Assembly (NCBI GenBank): GCA_012728855.1
Contig: JAAYEH010000380.1
Coordinates: forward strand, 1 to 64,000
Direction: 5' to 3'
Length of the DNA stretch: 64,000 bases
Origin: Rhodopirellula sp.
GTDB taxonomy: Bacteria > Planctomycetota > Planctomycetia > Pirellulales > Thermoguttaceae
Shown here: positions 56,186 through 64,000 of the stretch, in pieces
How the letters are laid out: each line of letters opens with the position of its first letter
How positions within the stretch are numbered: the stretch's first letter is position 1
Made by a program: the position numbers and the translations under genes
Notes under the pieces: generated by a model
The model's database searches: none
The model's input: only the letters and a program-made list of their open reading frames with translations
Told to the model about the DNA's origin: nothing

Positions 56186-57667
56186 TCAAACTCTGTGTGG
56201 CGCGGTCAATCGGCTCACCAGCAGCCCTACGAGGAAGATGGCCAGTGTGCCGATGACGGGGATCAATAGAGAATTCAATGGGCTTCGATACGACTCGGGC
56301 AGGCCGGTCCAGCCGGGGGAAAACGTCATCCAGACGATTGCCAGCAACCCCACGATCACACCGGTTACCGCCGCCGCGTTGGTGGCCCGCCGGGCGATCT
56401 GGCCCAAGAGGAACAGCCCCAGCATTCCGCCGCCGAAAACGCCCGAGAGCATCCACCAAGCATCCAAAGCACGCTCGGTGCCGATCAAGGCCAGCGCGGT
56501 CCCGGTGCCCAGCGCGCCGAAGACGAGCGTCGTGGCGTAGAGGACGGCCATCGATTCCCGTTCGCCGGCCCGGGGGCGGAAGTAGCGGCGGTAGATGTCG
56601 CAGAGCACGAGGGTCGCCGAGCAGTTCAGGCTCGAGTCGACGCTGCTCATCGCCGCCGCGAAAATCGCGGCAATCAACAGGCCCGTTGCCCCAACAGGAA
56701 GCTGCTTGACGATGAAATGGGGAAATACCTTATCGGCAGCCGAGTCGGTTGCGAGCGTCGCGGGAAGCAGGTCCGGCTGCGCCTGGTAGAAGGCGAACAG
56801 CGCGGTGCCGATGAAGAAAAAGAGGGCAGAAATCGGCACATAGAGCAACGCGCCGAGCCAGACGCTCTTGGCGGCCTCTCGGTCGTCGCGGGCGGTAATG
56901 TAGCGTTGTACGTAGCTCTGGTCGATGCCGAAATTCTGGAGGTTCATGGTCAGACCGTAGATCAGCACCACCCAGAAGGTCGGCTGCAGGAACGAGAATC
57001 CGAAGCTCCCCAGGCTAAACTTGTTGTGCTCGGCGGCGATGCGGAAGATCTGTCCCGGTCCCTCGCGCATGCCGGTCAGCAGCACGACGACGGTGAAGAC
57101 CGTGCCGGCGATGAGCACGATGCTCTGCACGACGTCCGTCCAGATCACCGCTTCAATGCCGCCTAGCAGAGTATATACCGTGACGAGAATGCCCGTGATG
57201 AGAATGATCGTGGCCACGCTCCAACCGGTCAACGGGGCCAGAGCCAGCGCGACCAGATACATGATCGCCCCCATGCGGCCCAACTGCGTCAACAGATAGC
57301 ACGCCATCGCATAGGTCCGCGCCCAGGGGCCGAAACGGCGTTCCAGATGCTGATAGGCGGAAATCTCGCCTGAATTGCGGTAGAAAGGGACGAACCACCG
57401 CACCGCTATCCAGGCAGCGATCGGTAAGGTCAGACTGAAGGTGAAGGCGCTCCAGTTGTCACCATACGCCTTGCCCGGCAAGGCCAGAAAGCTGATGCTG
57501 CTGACGAACGTGCCGAAGATCGAGAGCCCTACGACCCAACCGGGCATCGACCTGCCGGCAGCCATGAAGCCTTCGGTCGTGCGGCTGCGACGAACGAACC
57601 AAGCGCCCAGTCCGACAACGCCGGCCAGGTAGAGCAGCAGTACGATGAAATCGACCTCGGGGAGCAT
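56186..57667 (-). CDS. Sodium:solute symporter (SSS family)
   Basis: 493 residues with about thirteen hydrophobic segments, the usual SSS size. [19 protein letters not shown] opens the first helix; [19 protein letters not shown] is the conserved region of helix 2, and [19 protein letters not shown] holds the sodium-site serines of helix 8. SSS members import sugars, sialic acids or organic acids with Na+. Neighbours suggest a sialic-acid-like substrate (SiaT/NanT-like SSS transporters are known). The ATG at 57667 is chosen since the upstream codons lack a membrane pattern; it lies 25 bases after the stop of the sialidase gene. Confidence 0.9.
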   Translation of the reverse strand: MLPEVDFIVLLLYLAGVVGLGAWFVRRSRTTEGFMAAGRSMPGWVVGLSIFGTFVSSISFLALPGKAYGDNWSAFTFSLTLPIAAWIAVRWFVPFYRNSGEISAYQHLERRFGPWARTYAMACYLLTQLGRMGAIMYLVALALAPLTGWSVATIILITGILVTVYTLLGGIEAVIWTDVVQSIVLIAGTVFTVVVLLTGMREGPGQIFRIAAEHNKFSLGSFGFSFLQPTFWVVLIYGLTMNLQNFGIDQSYVQRYITARDDREAAKSVWLGALLYVPISALFFFIGTALFAFYQAQPDLLPATLATDSAADKVFPHFIVKQLPVGATGLLIAAIFAAAMSSVDSSLNCSATLVLCDIYRRYFRPRAGERESMAVLYATTLVFGALGTGTALALIGTERALDAWWMLSGVFGGGMLGLFLLGQIARRATNAAAVTGVIVGLLAIVWMTFSPGWTGLPESYRSPLNSLLIPVIGTLAIFLVGLLVSRLTAPHRV

Positions 57668-57692
57668 CGGGCAGCCTTTTCTCGCTGTGGGG

Positions 57693-60641
57693 CTATTGCG
57701 GCCACTCGCCGCCGGGCATGGCAACCAGTTCGAGCCTGGCCGGATCAACGACGACATGCCGGACCTTCTGCCGCCGCCATGTGTAGGTAATGTGGACCAA
57801 GCCGTCGCTGTCTTGGATCACGGCCGGGTACGAGTATTCGCCCGGCTCATTTTCCAGCACCAGCGCGGCCTTCCACGTTTTGCCGTCTTCGGAGACGGCC
57901 ACGGTGAGCGGCGAGCGCGGGCCACCCCAGCGGCCTTCCGGCGGCCTGGTGGGATTGTAGACGAGCAGGTGGCGGCCATCGGTGAGCGTGACGGCATCGA
58001 TTCCGGAATTCGGGTTGGGCAGTTCGGTGAGTTTCATCTCGGTCCATTTGCGACCGCTGTCATTGGACCACGCCTCGGAAATTCTCCCTTGCTTGGTGCG
58101 ACAGAGCATCTCAAGTCGGCCGTCGCCAACCTTGAGGATCGTAGGCTGGATCGCGCCAATCTGCTCGCCTTCGTTGATCGGCTCGGTCCTTTCCCAAGTT
58201 TGGCCGAGATCGGACGTCCATTCCACGTGTACCCGCCACCCCTGGTTCTCAGTGCTGGAACCGCAGAGCAGCCGACCATCGGCAAGCATCAGCGGCTTGT
58301 TCTTGATGGGACCGAGGATGCCGTCGGGCAATCGCTGCGGCTTCGACCAGATCTTTCCACCATCGGTCGAACGGATCAGCATGCCCCACCAGGCGCTGGG
58401 ACTGGGGCCAACCTTATAGAACAACAAGAGCGGACCCGCCTTCGTTTGAAACAGCACGGGATTCCAGCAGGGATATTGCTTGCCGTCGGACGATTTGCCA
58501 TCGGCGACCATCGTCGGCACCGTCCAACCCGCCGGCTCCCGGCGGGAAAACCAGATGGCCACGTCGTCTTTCCCTTCTCGCGATCCGCCAAACCATGCGG
58601 CCACCGGGCCGGAAGGCGTCGCTTCGATAGTGGACGCGTGGCACTGCGGAAACGGCGCCTCGTGGTAGATGAATTCCATTCGGACAAGCCCCGGCTGGAC
58701 ATGGGGATTCCGCATGAAGTAGAGGTATCCGTCTTCGGCGCCGACCAGCAGGTCGGGTACGCCGTTATTATCCCAATCGACCACGGTGGGGCTGGTCGTA
58801 TGGCCCGCCAGCCTTCGCGAATCGACCTCTCCGAGATTCTTCAGGACGGTCTTTCCCTCTTGTGTTTTCCCATTGCGGAAGAAATCGACGTTGCGGCTGT
58901 TGACCAATAGATCGGTGCGGCCGTCGCGGTCCCAATCGACGAAGGAGAGCTTTCGTCGGCCGCTGCCGCCGGCGGTCTTCTCATTGAGCCGCAACGGCTT
59001 ACCGTCTTCGCCGATGAAGACGCGCGCCGGCGGCATGAGGCGCAACTGCCCGTCGACCTTCTTTCGTTCAAACAGGACGAGGTAGCCCTCGTGGTCAAGC
59101 ATCACCAGGTCGGTGAGCCCGTCGCCGGTGTAGTCGGTCGCCACGGGCGTGGTCCGCCACTGCGCGGCCAGTTCGTTGGCCTGCGGATTCCACCAGTTCC
59201 AAGCCGGTTTGGGCGGCTTGCCGGACCACTGGACTTCGATTGGCTGGGCCGCGGCAAGTTTCGGCTCGCGGCGACTGCCGGCATTTCGATACCAGACCAC
59301 TTTGCCCCAGATCGAGTTGACGACCAGGTCGGGCAAGCTGTCGCCATCCCAATCGGCGACGCTGAGCGTCGTATAGCCCCATTTCGCTTCGCACGGCCCT
59401 TGGATCGAGCCGTTCGGCCCGGCTTCAATGCGGAGCGTCTGGCCATCGGCCTTGAGGCACTGCGGCGCGGCCCACTTCGGCGGGTTGCCGCCATCGAGAT
59501 TCTCGATCAGGCCGACGTAGCCGGCCGTGTTGCCGCACACAAGATCCTCGTCGCCGTCGCCGTCCCAGTCGAAGCTAACGGGCGTGACCAGCGCGCCGAA
59601 CTTCACGTCCTCGGCCTGTTGCTGGAAGAATTTGGGCTGCAGGAACACCGGCAGACCGTCTTCCACCTTGCCCGTGTGCTCGAGCAGAGCCACGCGGCCG
59701 TCTTCCTGGCCGACAACGAGATCGACGTCGCCGTCCTTGTCCCAGTCGATGCCGACCGGCACGATCATGCACAAGTCCATTTGCATGGGGCGGCCGTCCT
59801 GCTGAAGAAATCGCCCGGCGGCGTACTGGGGCGAGGTTCGTGTGCCGACGTTCTCAAAGTAGGTGAATTTATCGACAAACTCGCCACAGATCAGGTCGAG
59901 GTCTCCATCGGCGTCGAAGTCCGCGAAGTTGGGCGATGGCATCCCATAGACGTCGATCGGCTTGCCACCGGCGTCGATCTTCACTGCATCGGCATAGGCG
60001 GGAGCCTCGTTGCTTGCCGTGTTGCGAAGGAGATAGACGTAGCCGTGTAAGGGGCCGCGCGTCCATTGGCCCTCGGCGTTGAAGGCGTTGTCCCAACCGT
60101 AGTCGGTCCAATCGCCGACCGCCACCGTCAGATCCAGCCTTCCGTCGCCGTCGTAATCGACGTATTGCCACTGGTTGGCGCGGACGCGGTTGGGGTGGAT
60201 GTTCGCCGGCAGAGGCAGCTTCACGGCTTCGCCGAGTTGGGTGGAGTTGATGTCGGTATATTCCTGCCCGGGCACCAGCACACGGACCTTATCGCCGACG
60301 TAGGAGGGCCGCACGTTGTGAAAACCTTTGCCGATCTTCACTCCCGGTCTGAACACGGGGAATTTCCCTCCGCCGGGGTTCTCGAAAAAGTAGGTGCCGT
60401 TGTAAGGCACGTCGGGACAGGTTACCACCAGATCGAGGTCACCATCGCCATCGGCGTCCATCGGCAGCGGCCAGGCCCAAAGCCCCACGCCCAGGTCGAC
60501 AACCAGCCCGGGGTGGTTGTACTTCACGCGCTCAAGCACACCGGTCTCTGCAGCCGGAGGTTCGGCGGCCGGCAGAAGTCCGGCCAATGCGAACAAGATC
60601 GGCACAAAAAACGATCGCTTCGGCAGGCGGATTGACGTCAT
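57693..60641 (-). CDS. Secreted FG-GAP repeat protein with C-terminal sialidase (BNR) domain
   Basis: 982 residues with a signal peptide ([16 protein letters not shown]). The first two thirds carry about nine FG-GAP/VCBS calcium-binding repeats, e.g. [72 protein letters not shown] and [12 protein letters not shown]. From about residue 650 a sialidase-like six-blade domain follows with Asp-box motifs [33 protein letters not shown] and SEDGKTWKA. The family's FRIP motif is not seen, so substrate and activity are not certain. It would release sugars outside the cell for the next two genes. GGAG lies 7-10 bases before the ATG. Confidence 0.86.
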   Translation of the reverse strand: MTSIRLPKRSFFVPILFALAGLLPAAEPPAAETGVLERVKYNHPGLVVDLGVGLWAWPLPMDADGDGDLDLVVTCPDVPYNGTYFFENPGGGKFPVFRPGVKIGKGFHNVRPSYVGDKVRVLVPGQEYTDINSTQLGEAVKLPLPANIHPNRVRANQWQYVDYDGDGRLDLTVAVGDWTDYGWDNAFNAEGQWTRGPLHGYVYLLRNTASNEAPAYADAVKIDAGGKPIDVYGMPSPNFADFDADGDLDLICGEFVDKFTYFENVGTRTSPQYAAGRFLQQDGRPMQMDLCMIVPVGIDWDKDGDVDLVVGQEDGRVALLEHTGKVEDGLPVFLQPKFFQQQAEDVKFGALVTPVSFDWDGDGDEDLVCGNTAGYVGLIENLDGGNPPKWAAPQCLKADGQTLRIEAGPNGSIQGPCEAKWGYTTLSVADWDGDSLPDLVVNSIWGKVVWYRNAGSRREPKLAAAQPIEVQWSGKPPKPAWNWWNPQANELAAQWRTTPVATDYTGDGLTDLVMLDHEGYLVLFERKKVDGQLRLMPPARVFIGEDGKPLRLNEKTAGGSGRRKLSFVDWDRDGRTDLLVNSRNVDFFRNGKTQEGKTVLKNLGEVDSRRLAGHTTSPTVVDWDNNGVPDLLVGAEDGYLYFMRNPHVQPGLVRMEFIYHEAPFPQCHASTIEATPSGPVAAWFGGSREGKDDVAIWFSRREPAGWTVPTMVADGKSSDGKQYPCWNPVLFQTKAGPLLLFYKVGPSPSAWWGMLIRSTDGGKIWSKPQRLPDGILGPIKNKPLMLADGRLLCGSSTENQGWRVHVEWTSDLGQTWERTEPINEGEQIGAIQPTILKVGDGRLEMLCRTKQGRISEAWSNDSGRKWTEMKLTELPNPNSGIDAVTLTDGRHLLVYNPTRPPEGRWGGPRSPLTVAVSEDGKTWKAALVLENEPGEYSYPAVIQDSDGLVHITYTWRRQKVRHVVVDPARLELVAMPGGEWPQ

Positions 60642-60655
60642 GGTGTGCTCCTTTG

Positions 60656-61429
60656 TCAGCTTTCCAGGTGGTTTTCCAAGTGTTCGATCGTGCGACGAAC
60701 ATCATCGGGCAGGGTAAACGCGGAAATCGCCTGTTGCTCCACGGCGCTCTCGGCGCGGCGGTAGTGTTCGAGGGTCTCCGCCATACTCGCGCGTAGATGG
60801 TCGACCATCCACCGCCGGGCGGCTTCGCCATCGCCCCGGCGGACCGCGTGAAGGATGCGGCGATGGTATCCATAGGCGCGGGCGACGACGCCCAGATCGT
60901 GGGTCTGCCGGCCCGCGCCAAAGATACTGGCAATGACCCGCGAATCGGCGACGATCTTTGCAATGCGGCGATTGCCGGCCGCGCGGATCAGGAGCATGTG
61001 GAATGCCATATCCGCAGAGAGAAACCGTTGCAGAGCTGATGGATCGAGCGCCGACGCGCCGACGCCACGCAGATCAACGGCGATCTGCCGCATCTGGCGG
61101 CACAACGACTCCAACAAGTCGAGATCCGCGGCTGAAACCGATTGCGCTGCCAGCGCCACGGCATAGGGTTCCAACGCCTCGCGGAGTTGGAACAATTCGA
61201 CAAGTTCGCGGCGACCAGGCGTGCGAACGATGGTGCCGAACCGCGGCACCTGCACCACGAGCCCCTCCTCGGCCAACTGGCGAATCGCCTCGCGAACCGG
61301 CGTGCGGCTGATCCCGATCTCGGCCGCCAACGACTGCTCGGAGATCTGGCGCCCCGGCGAAAGATCGCCGCGGAGGATCTTCTCATGCAGATAGTCGTAA
61401 GCCTTTTGGCGAAGAGAGGTTGTATTCAT
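60656..61429 (-). CDS. GntR/FadR-type transcriptional regulator (FCD domain)
   Basis: 257 residues. The winged helix (1-70) has LAAEIGISRTPVREAIRQL, the GntR recognition helix, and VQVPRFGTIV in the wing. An FCD effector domain (80-225) contains ELFQLREALEPYAVALAA, DMAFHMLLIRAAGN (metal-binding Asp/His region) and YGYHRRILHAVRRGD. FCD members such as NanR bind a sugar acid and release DNA. It stands first in the operon (14 bases before the sialidase gene), so it probably controls its own cluster. A direct GGTATR repeat overlaps its promoter at 61451-61470. Confidence 0.92.
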   Translation of the reverse strand: MNTTSLRQKAYDYLHEKILRGDLSPGRQISEQSLAAEIGISRTPVREAIRQLAEEGLVVQVPRFGTIVRTPGRRELVELFQLREALEPYAVALAAQSVSAADLDLLESLCRQMRQIAVDLRGVGASALDPSALQRFLSADMAFHMLLIRAAGNRRIAKIVADSRVIASIFGAGRQTHDLGVVARAYGYHRRILHAVRRGDGEAARRWMVDHLRASMAETLEHYRRAESAVEQQAISAFTLPDDVRRTIEHLENHLES

Positions 61430-61450
61430 AGCGCACGCATGACAATGGCT

Positions 61451-61470
61451 AGTATACCACTACCATACCA
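61451..61470 (-). promoter_or_regulatory. NanR-like GGTATR direct repeat overlapping the gntR promoter
   Basis: On the minus strand TGGTATGGTAGTGGTATACT contains GGTATG and GGTATA, 11 bases apart start to start. Escherichia coli NanR binds GGTATA direct repeats. TATACT (61456-61451) can serve as the -10 box, so a bound regulator would cover the promoter. The ATG at 61429 would then have a leader of only about 15 bases and no clear ribosome-binding site. Confidence 0.45.
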
Positions 61471-61561
61471 CGGCTGACAGCCGGCGGCAAGCGGCTGGCC
61501 CAGCGAGAGAACCGCCATCGAGCAGAGCGGAGTCAGATTCATGCGGTGCTATGTCTGCCTC

Positions 61562-62194
61562 CTACGCCGTTCCGCGACGGTCACCGCCAATCGCTCGTGC
61601 AACCCGCTCTCCAGCGACTAACCCGGTCGCTGCGAAAGGAGATGCCGTGATGATCATCAGCACGAACCGGACGATTCCGTCCGCCCATGCGTCGATCGGG
61701 TCGCCACCGGAACGGGCTGGCGATGAGGAAGAAAACGCGTATTCCCAGCATACGACGCCCAGACAAAACACAGCGATTCCCAGGGCTGTTCCGACCGTAA
61801 GCCCCATCAGGGAGTAGACGGCATAGCGTCTGAATCGTCGACACAGAACCGATAGCGAGTAAACCGGCGTCTCGGGACTCGATGAAGGCTCCGGTTCATG
61901 CTGCCCCCTTCGAAAGGATATGACCCATTGGAGCAGAAATCGGTCTACCAGCAGTAGCAGGAGGCGGTGTAAACCGTAGAGTGCCGCGAGAGTAAACAGA
62001 ACAATTGTCAACGCCACTGCTCGAGACACGGCGAGATGCAAGGTCCGTTGCCAATTGTTGTTCTCTGCTGCCAGCGCCGCGTAGAAGACGCCGAAGCCAA
62101 TGGCAACCGTGCCTACAATGGCTGCCAAGAGATAGAGGACGGCAGGGCTCAGAGGCCCCCGTCGCCGACGGATAGAAGATCGATCGCGATTCAT
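61562..62194 (-). CDS. Membrane protein of unknown function
   Basis: 210 residues with four hydrophobic segments (AVLYLLAAIVGTVAIGFGV; AVALTIVLFTLAALYGLHRL; YSLMGLTVGTALGIAVFCL; FVLMIITASPFAATGLVAG) and short polar loops, one of them Ser/Pro/Glu-rich (HEPEPSSSPE). I recognise no family. GAGAG precedes the ATG at 62194; an ATG at 62236 in the same frame would add 14 residues. It lies 76 bases after the stop of the next gene upstream on the same strand. Confidence 0.55.
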   Translation of the reverse strand: MNRDRSSIRRRRGPLSPAVLYLLAAIVGTVAIGFGVFYAALAAENNNWQRTLHLAVSRAVALTIVLFTLAALYGLHRLLLLLVDRFLLQWVISFRRGQHEPEPSSSPETPVYSLSVLCRRFRRYAVYSLMGLTVGTALGIAVFCLGVVCWEYAFSSSSPARSGGDPIDAWADGIVRFVLMIITASPFAATGLVAGERVARAIGGDRRGTA

Positions 62195-62269
62195 CGGCAC
62201 TCTCAGTACATTGAGCCACGATTTAGTTTCTGCCATCACCAAGAGGACCGAGTTAACGGAACGTGGGAT

Positions 62270-64000
62270 CTAGTCTCCGACCAAAACCAGCCGCACATTT
62301 CGGTCCGGGAGCCGGCCGATCAAGGCGGAATCCTCCCAGTCAAAAACTTCTCCGGAAATGGCGTCTCTCGCCTTGGCGCCCCGCAGACCAGCCAGTCGCC
62401 CTTGAAACCGGACTGCGACATCGGCAGGCCGTTCGGCGGCGGCGATCAAGAGTGCGGCTTTCCCGTCGCTCCGCAAATAGGCGCTCATGCGAGCGTCGGG
62501 GGGCGATACCTCCAGTTCGGCGCCATTGCTCCAATAAGGCAGAAACTCCGCTTCGGCGACGCCAAACCGCCGCATTGTCGCCATAATCGTTCGGAGCAGT
62601 TCGCCGGACTCTCGCCCCAGCCAGGAGGACTTGCAGATCACGTCGTGCAGCAGCGGAAACGCCAGGAATTCACCCCCGGGCATCTTCTCCTTTCCTTCGG
62701 CCTGGAATTTGACCAGCGTCGGCAACAGGAAGGCGGGCACTCCGTAGGGCTGCGGGCACAATTCGGCGCGGAATTTCTCCAACGTGAGCGTTCGCAGATC
62801 CTTGCGGTTGTACTGTTCACCATTGAGCACGGCGTCGGTGAACGAATACGTCGTGATGAGGTTGTTTTCCGAGTTGTGGGCGTAGACGAAACCGGCCGGC
62901 CCGCGCTTCTCGCGAACCAACGCGTAGATCCGCTTCATCAGGTTCCGGTTGGCCAGCAAGGGATAGCGGCCCGGGACGCAGCCGTGTTCGCTGCTCTGGC
63001 AGTGGTTGGGATTGCAGCAATCGAGGTAAACGCCGTCGGTCCCGGTTTCGTCCATCGTTTTGGCGATCGCCCACAGGAGGAAATCGGACCAGGTGCTTGC
63101 GGTGCAGACCGCGCCGTAGTTGCTGCCGTCGCGAAAGCCGGCCTCGGTAAAAGGATTGCGGCGCCACTCGCGTTCCAGTTGCAGGAATTCGGGCGTGTCG
63201 GTCTGAGTGTAGTTCAGCGCGAAGTACGACAAGACCGTCTCCCATCCATTCTCCTTTAACAGAGCGACCTTCGCCCGCATCCGGGCCGCATCGGCTGGCA
63301 AGTAGCTGAACGTGCCCACGTGCGTGTTCCAGAGGGCGCCGATATTGCGGCAGTCGGGAACGCGGGGGCCTCGCTTAGCGAACGCTTCCAGGTTCAGCGC
63401 GCTGATGAACGTCGGACGCCAGTCGCGCCAGCGCTGCGGCATCGGCTTGACCGGCGTGGCCATCAAGCCGAACGTGAAGCGGAGCGGCTGAGACAATGGC
63501 ACCGCCTTGTCGATAAAGCGGATGCGAAGGTCGACGCCGCCGTCGGTTCTCACCATCTCGATCGCCCTGCTCGCGTCCTGATTCGCCCAGCCCGCGTCGG
63601 ACTCGCAGAACCATGCCAAACCGGCCCGCTCGTTGCCGATCCAGACGTACGGCACGAAGGGGAGCGCCTTGTTCCACCCCGGCTGACCGATGCCGCCTGC
63701 ATCGGATAGATCGGTCCAAGTGCCGTTGGCGTGATGATAGAGCGTCGCCGCCGGACCGTGAAACGGAACGACAAGCCCTAGATCTTTCACGTCGCAAGGC
63801 TTGTCGGGCCGCAACTCAAGATCGATCCGCAGAAAACCGTCGAACTCAATGCTTCCGTCCGCCCGCCAGGAAATGTCACCCAATGAACCGGACCATGCGG
63901 CACGCACCTCGGCGTCCGAGCCGGCAAACGTGGCTGTCGTAGCGCTGCGGATCGACGGATTCTTCTCACTATTGCCGCAGGACAACTCGATCGGTCCGCG
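62270..64000 (-). CDS. Glycoside-hydrolase-like protein (DUF6067-type), 5' end cut by the window edge
   Basis: At least 571 residues; the frame is open through 64000, so the N-terminus is missing and the TTG at 63985 is only the first possible start. The visible part starts with a beta-sandwich (GSIEFDGFLRIDLELRPDK, LGLVVPFHGPAATLYH) and has PYVWIGNERAGLAWFCESD, as in DUF6067 and GH123-like proteins. A TIM-barrel region follows: VLLKENGWETVLSYFALNY, TDGVYLDCCNPNHCQS and GPAGFVYAHNSENNL; the acidic Asp in VYLDCC may be catalytic. A C-terminal beta region closes it. Extracytoplasmic role likely; substrate unknown. Confidence 0.72.
   Translation of the reverse strand, partial: RGPIELSCGNSEKNPSIRSATTATFAGSDAEVRAAWSGSLGDISWRADGSIEFDGFLRIDLELRPDKPCDVKDLGLVVPFHGPAATLYHHANGTWTDLSDAGGIGQPGWNKALPFVPYVWIGNERAGLAWFCESDAGWANQDASRAIEMVRTDGGVDLRIRFIDKAVPLSQPLRFTFGLMATPVKPMPQRWRDWRPTFISALNLEAFAKRGPRVPDCRNIGALWNTHVGTFSYLPADAARMRAKVALLKENGWETVLSYFALNYTQTDTPEFLQLEREWRRNPFTEAGFRDGSNYGAVCTASTWSDFLLWAIAKTMDETGTDGVYLDCCNPNHCQSSEHGCVPGRYPLLANRNLMKRIYALVREKRGPAGFVYAHNSENNLITTYSFTDAVLNGEQYNRKDLRTLTLEKFRAELCPQPYGVPAFLLPTLVKFQAEGKEKMPGGEFLAFPLLHDVICKSSWLGRESGELLRTIMATMRRFGVAEAEFLPYWSNGAELEVSPPDARMSAYLRSDGKAALLIAAAERPADVAVRFQGRLAGLRGAKARDAISGEVFDWEDSALIGRLPDRNVRLVLVGD

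Noticed and set aside
54818-56269. Plus-strand open frame of 483 codons opposite the aldolase gene
   Set aside because: Antisense shadow of the minus-strand aldolase, which shows its catalytic motifs; the plus-strand frame begins in the CheV gene's start region and runs through repeats.

Overview
The window reads as GC-rich chromosomal DNA of a planctomycete (Planctomycetota, probably a Pirellulales-like lineage). This is inferred from the gene families, not from a marker gene: a PSCyt1/DUF1549/DUF1553 protein followed by a DUF1501 protein, a DUF4058 protein, a Tat-exported Gfo/Idh/MocA oxidoreductase next to a ThuA-like protein, many secreted glycoside-hydrolase-like proteins, HEAT and leucine-rich repeat proteins, FG-GAP repeats, and dense intergenic hairpin repeats.

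Left part, 1-16.5 kb: a truncated beta-helix protein; a HEAT protein, Gfo/Idh/MocA oxidoreductase and ThuA-like protein that look like a secreted sugar-metabolism cluster; DUF4058; an LRR protein; an exported methyltransferase; a secreted TIM-barrel protein; a 975-residue hybrid histidine kinase; a short-chain dehydrogenase; and a PL10-type pectate lyase.

16.5-18.85 kb is a decayed integration locus. A tRNA-Arg(ACG) gene has an integrase remnant on each side, followed by a terminase remnant and small orphan genes. 18.8-31.2 kb returns to core-like genes: a WalJ/YycJ-type metallo-hydrolase, secreted carbohydrate-related proteins, truB, trxA, a Ser/Thr kinase with a degenerate receiver-like tail, and a 906-residue secreted protein.

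31.4-44.1 kb holds a hicBA toxin-antitoxin pair with a hairpin in its leader, a sugar ABC substrate-binding protein and ATPase with no permease, an MgtC/DUF4010 membrane protein, a single 1067-residue protein carrying all three AmmeMemoRadiSam components, and the PSD1/DUF1501 pair. 44.1-45.9 kb is a graveyard: a truncated amidinotransferase, a deleted IS701-type transposase and a fragment of another transposase. Next comes mddA (methanethiol S-methyltransferase).

47.7-52.1 kb is the most system-like part: a minus-strand operon of a coiled-coil protein, a membrane-anchored FGE-sulfatase-fold protein, a zinc-ribbon GTPase and a GAP1-like GTPase-associated protein. The last two junctions are 4-base stop/start overlaps. 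It resembles the GTPase-centred conflict systems predicted for multicellular-type bacteria. A HEAT-repeat gene stands divergently beside it. After an orphan CheV-HPt protein, 55.2-61.4 kb holds a minus-strand cluster of GntR regulator, FG-GAP/sialidase protein, sodium:solute symporter and N-acetylneuraminate-lyase-like aldolase. It looks like a sialic-acid-type uptake and breakdown unit, with NanR-like GGTATR repeats at the regulator promoter. The right edge cuts a glycoside-hydrolase-like gene.

A bipartite hairpin repeat (left arm GGGGACTGGCTC, right arm GTGCCTGTCCCC, two conserved T-T mismatches) occurs as three full and three partial copies, mostly just after stop codons. At least five other hairpin families or hairpin sites are also present.
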